Assembly (NCBI GenBank): GCA_965242595.1
Contig: OZ251464.1
Coordinates: forward strand, 2,170,001 to 2,234,000
Direction: 5' to 3'
Source of the DNA: SP197 sp965242595
GTDB lineage: Bacteria > Pseudomonadota > Alphaproteobacteria > SP197
Length of the DNA: 64,000 nucleotides
Below are positions 26,222-34,816 of the stretch, in pieces. The position numbers and the translations under genes were made by a program. Under the pieces are notes generated by a model that was not told the DNA's origin, did not search any database, and saw only the letters and a program-made list of their open reading frames with translations. How positions within the stretch are numbered: the stretch's first letter is position 1; each line of letters begins with the position of its first letter.

Positions 26222-26547
26222 GGCGCCTTCTCCGTGGCGGCGGGCGGGCGGATGGGATCGTGCACCGTCACCAGCTTGGTGCCGTCGGGAAAGGTGGCCT
26301 CCACCTGCACGCTGGCCACCATCTCGGCCACGCCCTCCATCACCTGGCCGCGATGGAGCACATGAGCGGCGGCGGAGGCCAGGTCGGCGACGCCGCGCCC
26401 GTCGCGGGCGCCCTCGACCACGAAATCGGCGATCAGCGCCACCGCCTCCGGATGGTTGAGGCGGACGCCGCGCCGCAGCCGGCGCCGCGCGACATCGGCC
26501 GCCATGGCCAGCAGCAGCTTGTCCTTTTCCCGCGGGGTCAGATGCAT
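26218..26547 (-). CDS. ureA: Urease subunit gamma
   Basis: This 109-residue subunit begins MHLTPREKDKLLLAMAADVA and contains LNHPEAVALIADFVVEGARD and VPDLA-type assembly segments followed by VQVEATFPDGTKLVTVHDPI, as expected for UreA. It is the first gene of ureABC. About 90 bp separate it from the end of gltB on the same strand, so an internal promoter is likely, though none is evident. Confidence 0.96.
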   Translation of the reverse strand: MHLTPREKDKLLLAMAADVARRRLRRGVRLNHPEAVALIADFVVEGARDGRGVADLASAAAHVLHRGQVMEGVAEMVASVQVEATFPDGTKLVTVHDPIRPPAATEKAP

Positions 26548-26638
26548 ATCGGATACCTGTCAGATACAGGACCAGCTACAGGGGCGCTCGGCCACCGTCC
26601 TGGCACGACCGGCGCCTGGCCGCAGCCACTATCGGCCA

Positions 26639-29600
26639 TCATCGGGCACTGGCGCGCAGGCCGTCGTCGGCCAGCGGATGTTCCAGCCGCGCCACCATTT
26701 CCCTGGGGCAGACCTGCCAGATGCGCCCGGCCTCGAGATCCCATTCCCTCAGCAGGCGCGCCGCCAGCACCGATCCGGTTTCGCGGGCATGGGCGGCGAC
26801 CAGCGCCTTGACCACGCCTTCCCAATGGGCGCTGGCGAGGCGGGTCATCAGCGCCGTCCGGTCGTTGATGCGCCGGGGCAGCAGGTCGTCCGGATCGTAA
26901 ACGAAGGCCATGCCGCCGGTCATGCCGGCGGCGAAATTCGCCCCCACCGGCCCCAGCACCGCCACCCGGCCGCCGGTCATGTATTCGCAGCCGTTGGAAC
27001 CGCAGCCTTCCACCACCGCCTCGGCGCCGGAGTTGCGCACGGCAAAGCGCTCGCCCGCCTGGCCGGAGGCGAACAGGCGCCCGGCGGTGGCGCCATAGAG
27101 CACGGTGTTGCCGACGATGGCGTTCTGCGCCGCCACCCGTTCGCTGGAGGCCGGCGGACGCACCACCACCGTGCCCCCCGAAAGCCCCTTGCCGACATAA
27201 TCGTTGGCGTCGCCGAACACCTCCAGCCTCAGCCCCTTGACCGCAAAGGCGCCCAGCGACTGGCCGGCCGAGCCGCGCAGGCGCACGGCGATATGGCCGG
27301 CCGCCAGCCCCGTCATGCCGAAGCGGCGGACGATCTCCGACGACAGCCGGGTTCCCACCGCCCGCTGGGTGTTGCGGACATTGTAGGCAAGCTGCATCTT
27401 CTCGCGCCCGTCCAGGGCGGCGGCGGCGTCGCGCAGCATCTGCGCATCCAGCGTGTCTTCCACCTCGCCCCGGCCCTCCATGGCGAAATGGCGCGGGAAG
27501 CCGCCGGGGTCGGCCTGGACCAGCAGGGGGTTCAGGTCCAGATCGTCGAGGTCGTCGCTGCCGCGGCTGACCTGGCGCAGCAGGTCGCTGCGCCCGACGA
27601 TCTCGCGCAGCGAGCGCACCCCCAGCGCGGCCAGAATCTCGCGCACCTCCTCGGCGATGAAGGTGAACAGGTTCACCACCTTTTCCGGCGTGCCTTCGAA
27701 TTTGGCCCGCAGCGCCTCTTTCTGGGTGCAGATGCCCACCGGACAGCTGTCGGCGTGGCACTGGCGCACCAGGATGCAGCCCATCGCCACCAGCGCGGCG
27801 GTGCCGACGCCGTATTCCTCTGCCCCCATCGACGCCGCCACCACCACATCGCGCCCGCTGCGGATGCCGCCGTCGGTGCGCAGGGTGACGCGGTGGCGCA
27901 GGCGGTTCAGGGTGAGCACCTGATTGGCCTCGGCCAGCCCCATCTCCCACGGCGCGCCGGCATATTTGATGCTGCTCTGCGGGCTGGCCCCGGTGCCGCC
28001 GCTGTGGCCGGAGATGGAGATGACATCGGCCCTGGCCTTGGCGACGCCGGCCGCCACCGTGCCGACGCCGGCCTGGCTGACCAGCTTCACGCACACCCTG
28101 GCCTTGGGATTGATCTGCTTCAGGTCGTAGATCAGCTGCGCCAGATCCTCGATGGAATAGATGTCGTGATGGGGCGGCGGCGAGATCAGCGTCACCCCGG
28201 GGGTGGCGTGGCGCAGCCGGGCGATGGCCGCCGTCACCTTGAAGCCCGGCAGCTGGCCGCCCTCGCCCGGCTTCGCGCCCTGGGCGATCTTGATCTCCAG
28301 CTCGCGGCAGCTGGCGAGATAATCGGCCGTGACCCCGAAGCGGCCCGAAGCCACCTGTTTGATGGACGAATTGGGGTTGTCGCCGTCGGGGCGGGGGTGA
28401 AAGCGTTCCGGCGCCTCGCCGCCCTCGCCCGAATCGGACAGCGCGCCGATGCGGTTCATGGCGATGGCCAGGGTTTCGTGGGCCTCGGCCGAAAGCGCGC
28501 CCAGCGACATGCCCGGCGTGACGAAACGCTTGCGGATTTCGGTGATCGACTCCACCTCGTCGATGGCGACCGGGCGCCGGCGCGGGTTGAAATCCAGCAG
28601 ATCGCGCAGATCGCAGGGCGCCCGCCGGGTCAGCGCCTGGCTATAGCGGCGATAGAGGCGATAGCTGCCGGCGGCGGTGGCGTTCTGCAGGCCGTGGATA
28701 TACTCCGCCTCCCAGGCGTGGCGCTCGCCGCCGTGGCGATAGCGGTAGAGGCCGCCGATGGGGAGCACCGCGGCGGTGCCGGCATGGGCCTCGCGGTGGA
28801 GCTTCAGCGCCCGGCGCTGGATGCCGACCAGCCCGATGCCCGAGATGCGCGACGGCATGCCGGGGAAAAACTCGGCCACCAGGGTGCGCGACAGGCCGAT
28901 GGTTTCGAAATTGTAGCCGCCGCGATAGGACGACATCACCGAAATGCCCATCTTCGACATGATCTTCAAAAGCCCGTCATCGGCCGCTTTCTTGTAGCGG
29001 GCGACGCATTCGGCCAGCGTCAGGCCGGCGAACAGGCCGCGCCGGTGGCGCTCGGCGATGCTTTCTTCCGCCAGCCAGGCGTTCACCGTGGTGGCGCCGA
29101 CGCCGATCAGAACGGCGATGTGGTGCACGTCCAGGCATTCTGCCGAACGCACATCCAGCGAGATGAAGGTCCGCAGCGACTGACGCACCAGATGGCTGTG
29201 GACCGCGCCCACGGCCAGAATCGACGGGATCGCCGCCCGCTCGCCGCAGGCCTCCTCGTCGGTCAGGATCACATGCTCGCAGCCGCCGCGCACCGCGTCT
29301 TCGGCCTCGCGGCGGATGCGGGCGATGGCGCTGGACAACGCCTCCGGCGCGCCGTCCCGGGCCGGAAAGGTGCAGTCCACCACGGTGGCGGCGGCGCCCA
29401 TATAACGGCGCATGGCGCGGTGCTGGGCGGTGGTCAGCACCGGCGATTCCAGTTGCAGGATACGGGTCTGGCTTTCGTCCTGGGCCAGGATGTTGGAAAG
29501 ATTGCCAAGCCTGGTGTCCAGGGTCATCACCCGCCGCTCGCGCAGCGAATCGATGGGCGGGTTGGTGACCTGGCTGAAATTCTGGCGGAAGAAATGGTGC

Positions 29601-31210
29601 AGGCCGCGATGGTGATCCGACAGCACCGCCAGCGGCGTATCGTCGCCCATGGAGCCCACCGGTTCCCTGGCGTCCTCCACCATCGGCTGCAACACCATCT
29701 CCAGGTCTTCCAGCGTGTAGCTGGCGGCCCGCTGGGCGGTTTTCAGGCGGGCGCCTTCCAGCCGATAGCTGGCGCCATCCTGCGGTTCCATCAGGCGGTC
29801 GAGATGGACGATGTTGCCCACCCAGCGGCGATAGGGCTGCTCGCCGGCCAGCGTCTCCACGATCTCGTCGTGCTCGTAAAGCCGGCCCCTGGCGAGATCG
29901 ACGGCGATGGTTTCGCCCGGCCCCAGCCGCCCGCAATGGAGCAGGTTCTGCTCGTCGATCGGCACCATGCCACTTTCCGAGCCCACGAACAGCAGGCCGT
30001 CGCGGGTTTGCGCGCGGCGCATGGGGCGCAGGCCGTTGCGGTCCATGCCGGCGATGGCCCAGCGCCCGTCGCAGGCGGCCAGGGCGGCCGGGCCGTCCCA
30101 GGGCTCCATCACCGCGTTGCAGTAGAGATAGAGGGCGCGCAGCCGGTCGGGCAGCTCGGGGCGCCCGCCCCAGGCCTCGGGCATCAGCATGGTCTTGGCC
30201 AGCGGCAGCGAGCGCCCGCCATGAACCAGCAGCTCCATCGCCGCGTCCAGGGCGGCGGAATCCGAGCTTCCCTGCGGGATCACCGGCTTGATGGCGTCGA
30301 GATGGCCGGCGAAGGCCTCGTGGTCGATCCGGGCCTCGTGGCTTTTCATCCAGTTCACGTTGCCGCGCAGCGTGTTGATCTCGCCGTTATGCGCCAATAT
30401 GCGGAAAGGCTGGGCCAGCCTCCAGGTGGGGAAGGTGTTGGTGGAATAGCGCTGGTGAAAGATGGCGAAGCTGGAGACGAAGCGGGCGTCCAGCAGGTCG
30501 GGGTAGAAGGCGGTCAGCTGTTGGGCCACGAACATGCCCTTATAGACGATGGCGCGGCATGAGAGTGAGCAGATGTAGAAATCGGCGATCTGCGCCTCGC
30601 GCGCCCTGGCTTCGATCTTGCGGCGGATGAGGTAGAGGTCGCGCTCGAAGCGGTCGTCGGGCAGGGCCGCCTCGTTGGCGATCATGATCTGCTCGATCTC
30701 GGGGCGGTTGGCGTTGGCCTTCTCGCCGATCACGGCGCTGTCGATGGGCACCTGGCGCCAGCCGAAGATGCGGTAGCCGAAGGTGAGGATCTCGGATTCG
30801 ACGATGGCCCGGCACAGCTCGGCCGCGCCCAGGTCGGTCCTGGGCAGGAACACCATGCCCACCGCCAGCCGGGCGCTGCCCGGGTCGTGGCCGGTGAACT
30901 CGACATGGCGCTTGAAGAAGGCCTGGGGGATCTGCACCTGGATGCCGGCGCCGTCGCCGGTTTTGCCGTCGGCATCCACGGCGCCGCGGTGCCACACCGC
31001 CTTCAGCGCCGCGATGGCCGCCTCCACCACGCGCCGGCGCGGCTTTCCGTCCAGGGCGACCACCAGGCCGACGCCGCAGCCATCGTGCTCGAAGGCCGGG
31101 TCGTAAAGGCCCAGGGCGTGCAGCCTGGCCCGTTCCGCCAGCTGCCGCCGGCCAGCGTCCATCGCGGCCGCCTCCATCCTGCCCGCCTCCAACGCGGCCG
31201 CGTCAGCCAT
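26639..31210 (-). CDS. gltB: Glutamate synthase large subunit
   Basis: This 1523-residue enzyme makes glutamate from glutamine and 2-oxoglutarate. Starting at ATG 31210 there is a 44-residue propeptide before the nucleophile Cys45 of the class II glutaminase domain (EHDGCGVGLV). The central and FMN domains follow (HSGGTGASPQSSIKYAGAPW), with the [3Fe-4S] motif QCHADSCPVGICTQ, and then the C-terminal GXGXG beta-helix (GNTVLYGATAGRLFASG). Residues MTGG and GGVAVVLG-like turns near the end are typical. The start overlaps the end of gltD by 8 bp, so gltD-gltB form an operon with the small subunit first. Confidence 0.96.
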   Translation of the reverse strand: MADAAALEAGRMEAAAMDAGRRQLAERARLHALGLYDPAFEHDGCGVGLVVALDGKPRRRVVEAAIAALKAVWHRGAVDADGKTGDGAGIQVQIPQAFFKRHVEFTGHDPGSARLAVGMVFLPRTDLGAAELCRAIVESEILTFGYRIFGWRQVPIDSAVIGEKANANRPEIEQIMIANEAALPDDRFERDLYLIRRKIEARAREAQIADFYICSLSCRAIVYKGMFVAQQLTAFYPDLLDARFVSSFAIFHQRYSTNTFPTWRLAQPFRILAHNGEINTLRGNVNWMKSHEARIDHEAFAGHLDAIKPVIPQGSSDSAALDAAMELLVHGGRSLPLAKTMLMPEAWGGRPELPDRLRALYLYCNAVMEPWDGPAALAACDGRWAIAGMDRNGLRPMRRAQTRDGLLFVGSESGMVPIDEQNLLHCGRLGPGETIAVDLARGRLYEHDEIVETLAGEQPYRRWVGNIVHLDRLMEPQDGASYRLEGARLKTAQRAASYTLEDLEMVLQPMVEDAREPVGSMGDDTPLAVLSDHHRGLHHFFRQNFSQVTNPPIDSLRERRVMTLDTRLGNLSNILAQDESQTRILQLESPVLTTAQHRAMRRYMGAAATVVDCTFPARDGAPEALSSAIARIRREAEDAVRGGCEHVILTDEEACGERAAIPSILAVGAVHSHLVRQSLRTFISLDVRSAECLDVHHIAVLIGVGATTVNAWLAEESIAERHRRGLFAGLTLAECVARYKKAADDGLLKIMSKMGISVMSSYRGGYNFETIGLSRTLVAEFFPGMPSRISGIGLVGIQRRALKLHREAHAGTAAVLPIGGLYRYRHGGERHAWEAEYIHGLQNATAAGSYRLYRRYSQALTRRAPCDLRDLLDFNPRRRPVAIDEVESITEIRKRFVTPGMSLGALSAEAHETLAIAMNRIGALSDSGEGGEAPERFHPRPDGDNPNSSIKQVASGRFGVTADYLASCRELEIKIAQGAKPGEGGQLPGFKVTAAIARLRHATPGVTLISPPPHHDIYSIEDLAQLIYDLKQINPKARVCVKLVSQAGVGTVAAGVAKARADVISISGHSGGTGASPQSSIKYAGAPWEMGLAEANQVLTLNRLRHRVTLRTDGGIRSGRDVVVAASMGAEEYGVGTAALVAMGCILVRQCHADSCPVGICTQKEALRAKFEGTPEKVVNLFTFIAEEVREILAALGVRSLREIVGRSDLLRQVSRGSDDLDDLDLNPLLVQADPGGFPRHFAMEGRGEVEDTLDAQMLRDAAAALDGREKMQLAYNVRNTQRAVGTRLSSEIVRRFGMTGLAAGHIAVRLRGSAGQSLGAFAVKGLRLEVFGDANDYVGKGLSGGTVVVRPPASSERVAAQNAIVGNTVLYGATAGRLFASGQAGERFAVRNSGAEAVVEGCGSNGCEYMTGGRVAVLGPVGANFAAGMTGGMAFVYDPDDLLPRRINDRTALMTRLASAHWEGVVKALVAAHARETGSVLAARLLREWDLEAGRIWQVCPREMVARLEHPLADDGLRASAR

Positions 31211-32660
31211 GGCCCGCCTCCGCCCGCGCTTCCAGGTCGCGATGGATCGCCGCCGCCGCCCGGCGCCCGTCGCGGATCGCCCACACCACCAGCGAGGCGC
31301 CGCGCACGATGTCGCCGGCGGCATAGACGCCGGGCAGGCTGGTGGCGCCGTCGTCGCCATCGGTCGCCACCGTGCCCCGGTCCGTCAGCGCCAGGTCGGG
31401 CACAGCGAAGGCCTCGGCCAGCGGTTCGGGGTCGAAGCCCAGCGCCTTGATCACCAGCCCGGCCGGGAAACGCCGGCCAGAAGCGCCAGGAGCGCCGGGA
31501 GCATCGGAATCCGGTATCGGGCGCGGGCGGGCGCGCCCGCTTTCGTCCGCCTCGCCCAGCCTCATGCGGCAGACGCGCACCGCCTCCACCCGCCCGTTGC
31601 CCAGCAGGGCGCGGGGGGCGCGCAGAAAGGCGAACTCGACCCCTTCGGCCATGGCGTGCTCCACCTCGCGGCGGCTGCCGGGCATGGAGTCGCGGTCGCG
31701 GCGATAGAGGCAGGTGACGGAAAGGGCGCCCTGGCGCACGGCGGTGCGCACGCAATCCATGGCCGTGTCGCCGCCGCCCAGCACCGCCACATGGCGCCCG
31801 GCGGCCGACAGGGTGCCGTCGTCCAGGGCCGGCACCCGGTCGCCCAGGCCGTGGCGGTTGCTGGCGATCAGGTAGTCCAGGGCCGGCACCACGCCCGCCA
31901 GCCCGGCGCCCGGCAGGGCCAGATCGCGGGCGCGATAGACGCCGGTGGCGATCAGCACCGCATCGTGGCGGGCGCGCAGCTCGGCAAAGGGAAGATCGCG
32001 CCCGATCTCGGTGGACACATGAAAGCGGATGCCGGCCTCGGCCAGCAGACGGGCGCGCCGCTCCACCGCGCTCTTTTCCAGCTTGAAGGCTGGGATGCCG
32101 TAGATCAGCAGGCCGCCGATGCGGTCGTGGCGGTCATAGACGCTGACCCGGTAGCCCTGGCGGCGCAGCATGTCGGCCGCCGCCAGGCCGGCCGGGCCGC
32201 TGCCCACGATCCCCACCGAGGCCTGGCGCTCGCGCTCGGGCAGGGGCGGGCGCACCCAGCCGCGCGCGAAGGCGGTCTCGACGATGTGACGCTCGACGGC
32301 GCCGATGGTGACGGCCTGGAAGCCCTTCTCGATCACGCAATGGCCTTCGCACAGGCGGTCCTGCGGGCAGATGCGGCCGCAGATCTCGGGGAAGGTGTTG
32401 GTGGCCGAGGCCAGCTCGTAGGCCTCTTCCATGCGGTCTTCGGCGGCCAGCTTCAGCCAGTCGGGGATGTGGTTGTGCAGCGGGCAATGGACCTGGCAGA
32501 AGGGGATGCCGCATTGCGAGCAGCGCGCCGCCTGGCGCCGTGCGCCTTCGGGGGCGTATTCGCGGAAGATCTCGTCGAAATCGCCACGCCGCGCCCGGGC
32601 GTCCCGCTCCGGCGGGCGCTGGCGGGGGGTATCGACGAAGGCGAGCAGATCGAAGGCCAT
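31203..32660 (-). CDS. gltD: Glutamate synthase small subunit
   Basis: This 485-residue flavoprotein supplies electrons from NADPH to GltB. The N-terminal cysteine clusters CSQCGIPFCQVHCPLHN and CGRICPQDRLCEGHC bind two [4Fe-4S] centres. A FAD fold (VGIVGSGPAGLAAADMLRRQ) and an NADPH fold (HVAVLGGGDTAMDC) follow, and the C-terminal VYAAGDIVRGASLVVWAIRD closes the FAD site. It is first in the gltDB operon. An inserted Pro/Ala/Gly-rich loop near residue 395 (PIPDSDAPGAPGASGRRF) is slightly longer than usual. Confidence 0.95.
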   Translation of the reverse strand: MAFDLLAFVDTPRQRPPERDARARRGDFDEIFREYAPEGARRQAARCSQCGIPFCQVHCPLHNHIPDWLKLAAEDRMEEAYELASATNTFPEICGRICPQDRLCEGHCVIEKGFQAVTIGAVERHIVETAFARGWVRPPLPERERQASVGIVGSGPAGLAAADMLRRQGYRVSVYDRHDRIGGLLIYGIPAFKLEKSAVERRARLLAEAGIRFHVSTEIGRDLPFAELRARHDAVLIATGVYRARDLALPGAGLAGVVPALDYLIASNRHGLGDRVPALDDGTLSAAGRHVAVLGGGDTAMDCVRTAVRQGALSVTCLYRRDRDSMPGSRREVEHAMAEGVEFAFLRAPRALLGNGRVEAVRVCRMRLGEADESGRARPRPIPDSDAPGAPGASGRRFPAGLVIKALGFDPEPLAEAFAVPDLALTDRGTVATDGDDGATSLPGVYAAGDIVRGASLVVWAIRDGRRAAAAIHRDLEARAEAGHG

Positions 32661-32889
32661 GCATCCCTCTCCCGAATCGCCCCGACACGCGGGGGTGGCC
32701 TTTCTAGGCCATTATGGCCGGCGGTGCGAGGGAAATTCGCCCGGAAGGTCAGAAAGCCTGCCACGAATTGGGCGCTCCGGCACGCCACGGCGCCGCAAGC
32801 CGCGATCCTTGCCGTCTTTTCCCGCCAGAAAAGTCTGTAAGGCTGACTCATATCGGCGGCTGCGCCCACCCCCGCCGCGCTGCTAAACT

Positions 32890-32911
32890 GGCGCCTCCCC
32901 GGGGAGGCGCC
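32890..32911 (+). promoter_or_regulatory. Perfect 22-bp palindrome over the uppP ribosome site
   Basis: The bases 32890-32911 read identically on both strands (GGCGCCTCCCC and its complement), centred at 32900/32901, and end one base before the GTG start of uppP. The right half contains the Shine-Dalgarno GGGGAGG. As RNA it can fold into a 9-bp GC-rich stem that would hide the ribosome site; as DNA it could be a dimer-binding operator. Confidence 0.75.
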
Positions 32912-32912
32912 C

Positions 32913-33701
32913 GTGACGCTGCTGCAACTCGCCGTCCTGGCCATCGTGCAGGGGGTGACCGAGTTTCTGCCGGTCAGCTCCTCCGGCCATCTGATCGTCA
33001 CCTCGCGGCTGCTGGGCTGGCCCGATCATGGCCTGGCCATCGACATCGCCGTCCATGCCGGCACCCTGCTCGCCGTCATCGCCTTCCTGTGGCGCGACAT
33101 CGCGCGCATCCTGGGCGGGCTGACGGTGGCGGGGGCCGGTGGCAGCCGGAGGCTGGCGGCGATGCTGACGCTGGCCAGCCTTCCCGTCGGCGGCGCCGGC
33201 TTCGCGCTCTACAGCTTCGGCCAGGAGGGGCTGCGCGATCCGGCCGTGATCGCCTGGGCGACGCTGGGCTTCGGCCTGCTGCTCTATGGCGCCGACCGCT
33301 TCGGCATGACGGTGCGGCGCATGGAGCACATGACCTGGGGCGCCGCCCTGGCCATCGGCCTGGCCCAGGTGCTGGCGCTGGTGCCCGGCACCAGCCGTTC
33401 GGGCATCACCATGACGGCGGCCCGTTTCATGGGCTTCGAGCGCACCGCCGCCGCCCGTTTCTCGCTGCTGCTGTCCATCCCCGCCATCGCCGCTGCGACG
33501 CTGCTGGCCGGCCTCGATCTTCACGGCGGCGGCGATGCGGCGGCGATGCGCCAGGCGCTGTGGGCCGGCGCCATGGCCTTCGCCTCGGCGCTGGCGGCGA
33601 TCTGGCTGATGATGGCCTGGCTGAAGCGCGCCACCTTCACGCCCTTCGTGGTCTGGCGCCTGGTGCTGGGCGCCGGCCTGCTGGCCTGGGTGTATCTCTA
33701 G
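32913..33701 (+). CDS. uppP: Undecaprenyl-diphosphatase
   Basis: This 262-residue membrane protein (BacA/UppP family) recycles undecaprenyl pyrophosphate for cell-wall and polysaccharide synthesis and gives bacitracin tolerance. The two active-site regions are QGVTEFLPVSSSGHLIV and LVPGTSRSGITMTAARFMG, with about eight membrane segments. The GTG start at 32913 directly follows a perfect palindrome containing the ribosome site. It is transcribed divergently from gltD and converges on the NDUFA9-like gene 11 bp downstream. Confidence 0.96.
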   Translation: MTLLQLAVLAIVQGVTEFLPVSSSGHLIVTSRLLGWPDHGLAIDIAVHAGTLLAVIAFLWRDIARILGGLTVAGAGGSRRLAAMLTLASLPVGGAGFALYSFGQEGLRDPAVIAWATLGFGLLLYGADRFGMTVRRMEHMTWGAALAIGLAQVLALVPGTSRSGITMTAARFMGFERTAAARFSLLLSIPAIAAATLLAGLDLHGGGDAAAMRQALWAGAMAFASALAAIWLMMAWLKRATFTPFVVWRLVLGAGLLAWVYL

Positions 33702-33712
33702 CCGGCCCCCCT

Positions 33713-34693
33713 TTAACCGGCCTCTTTGCGGCCGCTCCCTTCCCGGGCGCAGCGCGCCCGGCTGCCGGGGCCGCCGCGCCGGTAGAGCGCCAGATAGCGC
33801 GGCACCTCCACCTCCACCGTCCGCGCCTGGATGCCCAGTTCGGCCAGGCCGGGATGGGCGGGCGAGGCCACATTGTCGCTTTCCAGCAGCCGCAGCTGGT
33901 CGGGGGTCAGCGGCGGCCTGGGCGCCCATTGCAGAACCGAAGCCAGCATGCGCCCGGCGAAGAACGGCAGCGGCAGCAGCAGCACCCGGCGCCCGGTCTC
34001 GCGCCGCACCAGCTCCATCAGGGCGCGGAAGCTATAGACGGTGGGGCCGCCCAGCTCGAAGGTCTTTCCGGCGGCGGATTCGTCCTCCAGCGCCGCCGCG
34101 ATGGCGGCCGCCACATCGTCCACATGCACGGGCTGAAAGCGGGTGAGGCCGCCGCCGATCAGCGGGATCGCCGGCGCCAGGGCGGCCATGCGCCCGAAGC
34201 GGTTGAAAAAATCGTCCTCGGGGCCGAACACCACGCTGGGCCGCAGCACCGCCGCCTGGGGCACATGGCGGCGCAGCGCCGCCTCGGCCTGCGCCTTGCT
34301 GCGCCCATAGGCCGAGGGCGAGCGGAGCGCCGCGCCGATGGCCGAGACCTGCACCGCCCGGCGGATGCCGGCGGCAGCGGCGGCGGCGCCGATGTTCTCC
34401 GCCGCCTCGATATGGACGCGCCGGAAGCTGCGCCGGCCGCGCTGGTAAAGGATGCCCACCAGATTGACCAGGGCGCCGGCCCCGGCCAGCACCGCCTCCA
34501 CCTGGCGGCGGCGGGTGACGTCGCAGCGCAGGGGGACGATCTGGCCGACATCGCCCAGGGGCTGGAGAACATGCGCCCGTTCGGGGTCGCGCACGGCCAC
34601 CGCCACGCGCCAGCCGGCAGCGGCCAGGCGGCGGACGAGATAGCGCCCGATAAAGCCCGACCCGCCGAACACCGCCACATCGCGCCGCTCCAT
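33713..34693 (-). CDS. Complex I NDUFA9-like NAD(P)-binding protein
   Basis: This 326-residue atypical short-chain dehydrogenase begins VAVFGGSGFIGRYLVRRLAA, an NAD(P)-binding Rossmann motif. It continues with LVNLVGILYQRGRRSFRRVH, QVSAIGA, YGRSKAQAEAALR and RPSVVFGPEDDFFNRFGRMA, which together define the NDUFA9-like family of alphaproteobacteria and mitochondria. NDUFA9 is an accessory subunit of respiratory complex I; in bacteria the role is less certain and may be in ubiquinone or complex I biogenesis. It is divergent from aroA (124 bp gap). Confidence 0.88.
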   Translation of the reverse strand: MERRDVAVFGGSGFIGRYLVRRLAAAGWRVAVAVRDPERAHVLQPLGDVGQIVPLRCDVTRRRQVEAVLAGAGALVNLVGILYQRGRRSFRRVHIEAAENIGAAAAAAGIRRAVQVSAIGAALRSPSAYGRSKAQAEAALRRHVPQAAVLRPSVVFGPEDDFFNRFGRMAALAPAIPLIGGGLTRFQPVHVDDVAAAIAAALEDESAAGKTFELGGPTVYSFRALMELVRRETGRRVLLLPLPFFAGRMLASVLQWAPRPPLTPDQLRLLESDNVASPAHPGLAELGIQARTVEVEVPRYLALYRRGGPGSRARCAREGSGRKEAG

Positions 34694-34816
34694 GCCGGCC
34701 CTCCGCCCCAGGCGGCGCCATCCTGCACAGGCCCGCCGCGGGTGGCAAGCGCCCGCCGCGCCCGGCGCTGGCAGCGAGCCGTTCCCGCCCGGCGCCGGCG
34801 CGTGATAGGTAGGGGC

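Noticed and set aside
26456..30562. Long plus-strand open frame opposite gltB and ureA
   Set aside because: It is an antisense shadow of glutamate synthase; the His/Gly/Ala-rich translation has no recognisable domain.
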